The notes under the pieces are model-generated. The model saw only the letters and a program-made list of their open reading frames with translations, searched no databases and was not told the origin of the DNA. Below are positions 51,717 through 55,293 of a DNA stretch of 55,293 nucleotides, in pieces. The stretch is taken from the NCBI RefSeq assembly GCF_021601385.1, contig NZ_BQHO01000036.1, forward strand, positions 1 to 55,293. The letters run 5' to 3'. Numbering within the stretch: the first letter of the stretch is position 1; every line of letters begins with the position of its first letter. The stretch comes from Pseudomonas parasichuanensis. Its GTDB lineage: Bacteria; Pseudomonadota; Gammaproteobacteria; Pseudomonadales; Pseudomonadaceae. The position numbers were made by a program, and so were the translations under genes.

Positions 51717-53252
51717 TCAATGCCCTGCCGACGCCGGGCCGGCCTTGGCCGTGAACGGTGGCTTGGCCAGCCACACCAGCAGGATCAAGCCGGCGAACAC
51801 CCAGGTCAGCAGGGTGAAGTAGTCCACCGTCGACATCATGTAGGCCTGGCCGTTGAGCATCTGCTCCAGCTGCGCATAGCTCTGCGGGTTGGCCCCGCCC
51901 AGCTGGTCGAGGGCGTGGCGGGTGGCCGGGTCGAAGGTACTGAGGTTTTCGCTCAGGTAGGCATGGTGCTGGTCGGCGCGGCGGATCCAGATCCAGGTCG
52001 TCAGCGAGGCGGCGAAACTGCCGCCCAGGGTACGCAGGAAGGTGGCCAGGCCCGAGCCATCGGCGATCTGGTGCGGCGGCAGGTCCGACAGCAGGATGCT
52101 CAGGGTGGGCATGAAGAACAGCGCCACGCCGATGCCCATGAACAGCTGCACCAGGGCGATATGGGTGAAGTCCACTTCGTTGGTGAAACCGGCGCGCATG
52201 TAGCAGCTGGTGCCGATGGCCAGGAAGGCGATGCCGGCCAGCAGGCGCAGGTCGAAGCGGTGCGCGTACTTGCCCACGAACGGCGACATGAGCACCGGCA
52301 GCAGGCCGATCGGCGCCACTGCCAGGCCCGCCCAGGTGGCGGTATAGCCCATCTGCGTCTGCAGCCACTGCGGCAGGATCAGGTTGATGCCGAAGAAGGC
52401 CGAGTAGCCGCCCACCAGCACGACGGTGCCGATGCGGAAATTGCGGTGCACGAACAACCGCAGGTTGACCACCGGGTGACGGTCGGTGAGTTCCCAGATG
52501 ATGAAGACCGCCAGGAACACCACCGATATCAGCGTGCCGATGACGATGAACGAGGACTCGAACCAGTCCAGGTCGTTGCCCTTGTCCAGCACCACCTGCA
52601 AGGCGCCGACGCCGACGATCAGGGTCAACAAACCGATGTAGTCCATCGGCTGGCGGCTGGTGACCACCGGCCGCGTGCGCATCTGCTGGCGCACCACGGC
52701 GGCGGCAAACAGGCCGATCGGGATGTTGATGAAGAAGATCCAGGGCCAGCTGTAGCTGTCGGTGATCCAGCCGCCGAGTATCGGCCCGGCTATCGGCGCC
52801 ACCACCGTGACCATCGCCAGCAGCGCCAGGGCCATCCCCCGCTTCGCCGGAGGGTACACAGCGATCAGCAAGGTCTGGGTCATGGGATACAGCGGGCCGG
52901 CGACCACGCCCTGCAACACGCGAAAACCGACCAGTTCGGGCATCGACTGGGCGACGCCGCAGAGGAACGAGGCCAGCACGAACAGCAAGGTGGCCCAGAT
53001 GAACAGCTTGACCTCACCGAAACGGCGGCTCAGCCAGCCGGTGAGCGGCAAGGCGATGGCGTTGCTCACCGCGAACGAGGTGATCACCCAGGTGCCTTGC
53101 TCATAGCTGACGCCGAGGTTGCCGGAGATGGTCGGCAACGCCACGTTGGCGATGGTGGTGTCGAGCACCTGCATGAAGGTCGCCAGCGACAGGCCGATGG
53201 TGGTCAGCAGCAGGCTCGGCGGGGTGAACTGCGCGGGGGCCGCCTGGCTCAT
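51717..53252 (-). CDS. emrB: DHA2-family MFS efflux transporter (EmrB-like)
   Basis: 511 aa with 14 predicted helices, the DHA2/EmrB type. Signatures are LDTTIANVALPTISGNLGVSYEQGTWVITSF (residues 30-60) and GFRVLQGVVAGPLYPMTQTLLI. It moves hydrophobic drugs or uncouplers with proton antiport. It overlaps the emrA stop by 4 bases. No outer-membrane TolC-type gene is in this operon, so a channel must be encoded elsewhere. Confidence 0.93.
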   Translation of the reverse strand: MSQAAPAQFTPPSLLLTTIGLSLATFMQVLDTTIANVALPTISGNLGVSYEQGTWVITSFAVSNAIALPLTGWLSRRFGEVKLFIWATLLFVLASFLCGVAQSMPELVGFRVLQGVVAGPLYPMTQTLLIAVYPPAKRGMALALLAMVTVVAPIAGPILGGWITDSYSWPWIFFINIPIGLFAAAVVRQQMRTRPVVTSRQPMDYIGLLTLIVGVGALQVVLDKGNDLDWFESSFIVIGTLISVVFLAVFIIWELTDRHPVVNLRLFVHRNFRIGTVVLVGGYSAFFGINLILPQWLQTQMGYTATWAGLAVAPIGLLPVLMSPFVGKYAHRFDLRLLAGIAFLAIGTSCYMRAGFTNEVDFTHIALVQLFMGIGVALFFMPTLSILLSDLPPHQIADGSGLATFLRTLGGSFAASLTTWIWIRRADQHHAYLSENLSTFDPATRHALDQLGGANPQSYAQLEQMLNGQAYMMSTVDYFTLLTWVFAGLILLVWLAKPPFTAKAGPASAGH

Positions 53253-54442
53253 CGCTGCGCCGTCTTGCCGCTGGCGCTGTTGTCGTGGATCAGCCGGGCG
53301 ATCAGGTTGTCGGCCTCGACCAGCTGGCGGTCATACACCTGGGTGCTGTAGCTGGCCTGCTGCGGTGGCTGCTGGGCCAAGGCCGGGCCGCTCTGGTCGT
53401 GCAGGTCGACTTCGGCGACGGTGGACAGGCCGATGCGCAGCGGATGGTCTTTCAGTTGCTCGGGGTTCAGGTGGATGCGCACCGGCACCCGCTGGACGAT
53501 CTTGATCCAGTTGCCGGTGGCGTTCTGCGCCGGCAGCAGGGCGAAGGCGCTGCCGGTACCGGCGCCCAGGCTGTCGACGGTGCCGCTGTATTTCACTTCG
53601 CTGCCATACAGGTCGGCGGTGATCTGCACCGGCTGGCCGATGCGCATGTCGCGCAGCTGGGTTTCTTTGAAGTTGGCGTCGATCCACACCTGGTCCAGCG
53701 GGATCACCGCCATGGTCGCGGTACCGGGCTGCAGGCGCTGGCCCAGTTGCACGGTGCGCTTGGCCACGTAGCCGGTGACCGGCGCCACCAGGATGGTACG
53801 GGCGTGGTCGAGGTAGGCCTGGCGCAGGTCGGCGGCGGCGGCCATCACTTCCGGGTGCGACGAAACCACGGTGTCGTCGATCAGCGCGGTGCTGGTGTTG
53901 AGCTGCTGGCGCGCGCTGTTGACGGCGGCCTCGGCGACGGCCAGGTCGTCACGGGCGTGGGCGATCTCTTCCTGGGCGATGGCGCCGCTGTCGGCCAGCA
54001 CCTTGCGCCGGTTGTAGTTCTGCTGGGCCTTCTGCAGCTCGGCCTGGCGGGTGGCCACTTGCGCCTTGAGCGCATCGACGTTGCTGTACAGCCCGCGCAC
54101 CTGGCGCACGCTGCGCGCCAGCTTGGCCTCGGCGGACTGCAGGGCGACCTCGCTGTCGGCCGGGTCGAATTGCAGCAGTACTTGCCCGGCCTGCACCAGG
54201 TCGCCGTCATCGGCGCCAATGCTGGTGACGGTGCCGCTGACCAGGGGGGTGATTTGCACGACGTTGCCGCTGACGTAGGCGTCGTCGGTGCTTTCGTGCC
54301 AGCGCCCGAACAGGCTGTACCAGGCCCAGGTGGCGGCCCCGGCGAGGATCAGTAGCAGCAGCAGACCCAGCAGCCAGGCCTTGCGTTTACGCGTGTTGTC
54401 GGGCGCGGCAGCTGGGGTGGAGGTGTCAGCGGGAGTGGCCAT
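53249..54442 (-). CDS. emrA: HlyD-family membrane fusion protein (EmrA-like)
   Basis: 397 aa. One membrane helix (about residues 23-44, LLGLLLLLILAGAATWAW) is followed by the lipoyl/barrel-sandwich start ESTDDAYVSGNVVQITPLVSGTV. A coiled-coil hairpin (about 90-180, LARSVRQVRGLYSNVDALKAQVATRQAELQKAQ) and the barrel VTGYVAKRTVQLGQRLQPGT complete it. It joins EmrB to an outer-membrane channel. It lies 30 bases after marR and overlaps emrB. Confidence 0.93.
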   Translation of the reverse strand: MATPADTSTPAAAPDNTRKRKAWLLGLLLLLILAGAATWAWYSLFGRWHESTDDAYVSGNVVQITPLVSGTVTSIGADDGDLVQAGQVLLQFDPADSEVALQSAEAKLARSVRQVRGLYSNVDALKAQVATRQAELQKAQQNYNRRKVLADSGAIAQEEIAHARDDLAVAEAAVNSARQQLNTSTALIDDTVVSSHPEVMAAAADLRQAYLDHARTILVAPVTGYVAKRTVQLGQRLQPGTATMAVIPLDQVWIDANFKETQLRDMRIGQPVQITADLYGSEVKYSGTVDSLGAGTGSAFALLPAQNATGNWIKIVQRVPVRIHLNPEQLKDHPLRIGLSTVAEVDLHDQSGPALAQQPPQQASYSTQVYDRQLVEADNLIARLIHDNSASGKTAQR

Positions 54443-54472
54443 GACAATACCTTGGAGAATGCGTGACAGGGA

Positions 54473-54946
54473 TCAACGATCGCCGAAGCGGCGGATCGTC
54501 AGGGGGTCGCCGGCGCTGAGCAGGACTTTCGCGAGCAGGCTTTCGAGGGTTTTCAGCTCGTCAGGCTGCAGCACGCCGACCAGTTCGTTCATCGCTGCCG
54601 CGCCAACCTGGGGCAGGCGGTCGGCCAGGCTTTGGCCCTCGGCGCTGAGTGCCAGGCGCACCTGGCGGCGGTCTTCGGGGCAGCGGTTGCGCAGGATCAG
54701 GCCTTTCTGTTCGAGGCGGTCGAGCATGCGGGTCATCGAGCCGCTGTCCAGGCCCAGGTAGCGGCACAGCTCGGCTGGGGTGTCGACCTGGTACTGGGTG
54801 ACGATGATCAGCACCTTGAACTGTGCGGCGGTGACGCCGTGGGCCTCCAGGTGCCAGTCGAGGATGCGGTCCTTGAGGATGGCGGCGCGGCCGAGCAGCA
54901 TGCCGATGGCGCAGGTTTGGAAGTTTTCCGGGGTGAAATGGGGCAT
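54473..54946 (-). CDS. MarR-family repressor of the emrAB operon
   Basis: 157 aa. The winged helix is at about residues 55-100 (TPAELCRYLGLDSGSMTRMLDRLEQKGLILRNRCPEDRRQVRLALS), with the DxRxx wing of MarR (EDRRQ). It leads the operon marR-emrA-emrB. A promoter with a 12-bp palindrome in the spacer lies immediately upstream (54974-55002), so autorepression relieved by phenolic or drug ligands is likely. Confidence 0.93.
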   Translation of the reverse strand: MPHFTPENFQTCAIGMLLGRAAILKDRILDWHLEAHGVTAAQFKVLIIVTQYQVDTPAELCRYLGLDSGSMTRMLDRLEQKGLILRNRCPEDRRQVRLALSAEGQSLADRLPQVGAAAMNELVGVLQPDELKTLESLLAKVLLSAGDPLTIRRFGDR

Positions 54947-54973
54947 CGGGGCTTGCTCGGGTAATTGTGTGTA

Positions 54974-55002
54974 AATATTACTGCCTAGGCAGGGAATGTC
55001 AA
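54974..55002 (-). promoter_or_regulatory. marR promoter with MarR operator in spacer
   Basis: On the minus strand, TTGACA (55002-54997) is a perfect -35. A -10 of AATATT (17-base spacing, 54979-54974) or TAATAT (16-base) follows. The perfect palindrome CTGCCTAGGCAG (54981-54992) lies entirely in the spacer, an ideal place for a repressor. The start of transcription would be about 20 bases before the marR ATG. Confidence 0.7.
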
Positions 55003-55040
55003 AGCATTGATTAGGGTGCTAAGTACAATTTCATTTTGAG

Positions 55041-55100
55041 GGGTTCGGGTTCGGGTTCGGGTTCGGGTTCGTGTTCGGGTTCGGGTTCGGGTTCGGGTTC
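55041..55100 (+). repeat. Hexamer tandem array (GGGTTC)10
   Basis: Ten consecutive hexamers of GGGTTC with one variant (unit six, GTGTTC). The array is G-rich on the plus strand and lies in the non-coding end beyond marR. It has no reading frame or protein use visible. Length polymorphism by slippage is expected. Confidence 0.93.
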
Positions 55101-55154
55101 GGGGCTTAGTGTGTTTGTTTTTGTAGATGTATTCGCATTCGGCGGCGATGGCGA

Positions 55155-55293
55155 CTTTTAGTCACCTTTCCGCCCTTACGGCGGGTTACTTTGGTCGTGG
55201 CCAAAGTAACCAAAGCCGTTCGCTCCCATCATACGGCCCCTGCGCTGCGCTCCGGGGTCCCCTCGACTCCGGCGCCTTCCGGGCCCGCGCGGC
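55155..55293 (+). repeat. Start of a dispersed Pseudomonas repeat with hairpins (cut by window edge)
   Basis: The stretch from TAGTCACCTTTCCGCCC onward holds two hairpins: CCGCC-N5-GGCGG (55170-55184) and GGTTACTTTGG-N6-CCAAAGTAACC (55184-55211, 11-base arms). The sequence context (CACTTT-like start, TTACTTTGG hairpin, then CTGCGCTCCGGGGTCCCCTCGACTCCGG) resembles a high-copy intergenic element of Pseudomonas that I recall only by pattern. The 347 bases from marR to the window end contain the promoter/operator, the hexamer array and this element, with no gene seen. Confidence 0.6.

Noticed and set aside
55041-55100. Hexamer array as a CRISPR
   Set aside because: No spacers and unit length six; it is a simple tandem repeat.

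Overview
The window is high-GC DNA from a gamma-proteobacterium of the genus Pseudomonas. Evidence is the Hxc-type type II secretion cluster, the VreA/VreI/VreR cell-surface signalling module, the glcDEFG operon, the many ATGA/TGATG coupled junctions and Pseudomonas-style REP hairpins. It looks closer to the P. putida side of the genus than to P. aeruginosa, but the species cannot be fixed from sequence reading alone. No rRNA, tRNA, phage, CRISPR array or intact insertion sequence was seen.

Left part (1-10.9 kb): an ECF sigma factor and its anti-sigma factor (cut by the window edge) face a small catalase/peroxidase plus cytochrome b561 pair. Two mirror-image ECF promoters (GGGAATA-N15-CGTC) lie back to back between them. 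Then come an MFS transporter behind a Fur-like box, an XRE-cupin regulator, a small unknown gene, a thioredoxin-fold isomerase, an atypical SDR divergent from its TetR regulator, a secreted HEXXH protein, a lower-GC methyltransferase, a GATase-AraC regulator divergent from a LysE exporter, and a LysR regulator.

Central part (10-47 kb): one large locus collinear, as I recall the literature and gene order, with P. aeruginosa PA0674-PA0701. From right to left it holds vreA-vreI-vreR (signal transduction by a receptor without a barrel), the eleven Hxc T2SS genes (hxcW, U, P, V, T, X, Y, Z, Q, R, S), a DING/LapA-type secreted phosphatase, and a giant two-partner-secretion exoprotein (PdtA, about 4,156 aa). 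Next are a Phd-domain/transposase-domain chimera (PhdA), the TpsB transporter PdtB, an ExbB with a large DUF2341-LamG-like periplasmic extension, ExbD, a TonB-like protein, a porin-like outer-membrane protein, a periplasmic coiled-coil protein, a YbjN-like protein and a membrane-anchored PpiC isomerase. The likely theme is phosphate-starvation exoprotein export through two machines (T2SS for the phosphatase, TPS for the adhesin-like PdtA). The private ExbB-ExbD-TonB motor next to pdtB is the most unusual part: it suggests a proton-motive-force-powered step in a pathway normally thought to need no energy input at the outer membrane.

Right part (47.5-55.3 kb): glcDEF(G) for glycolate oxidation, then a MarR-EmrA-EmrB efflux operon on the opposite strand with a palindromic operator inside the marR promoter spacer. 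The window ends in a GGGTTC hexamer array and the start of a hairpin-rich dispersed Pseudomonas repeat. Extra repeats of note are REP inverted pairs between pdtA and phdA, a REP hairpin between hxcS and lapA, and a 53-bp element whose two direct copies bracket the vre module.
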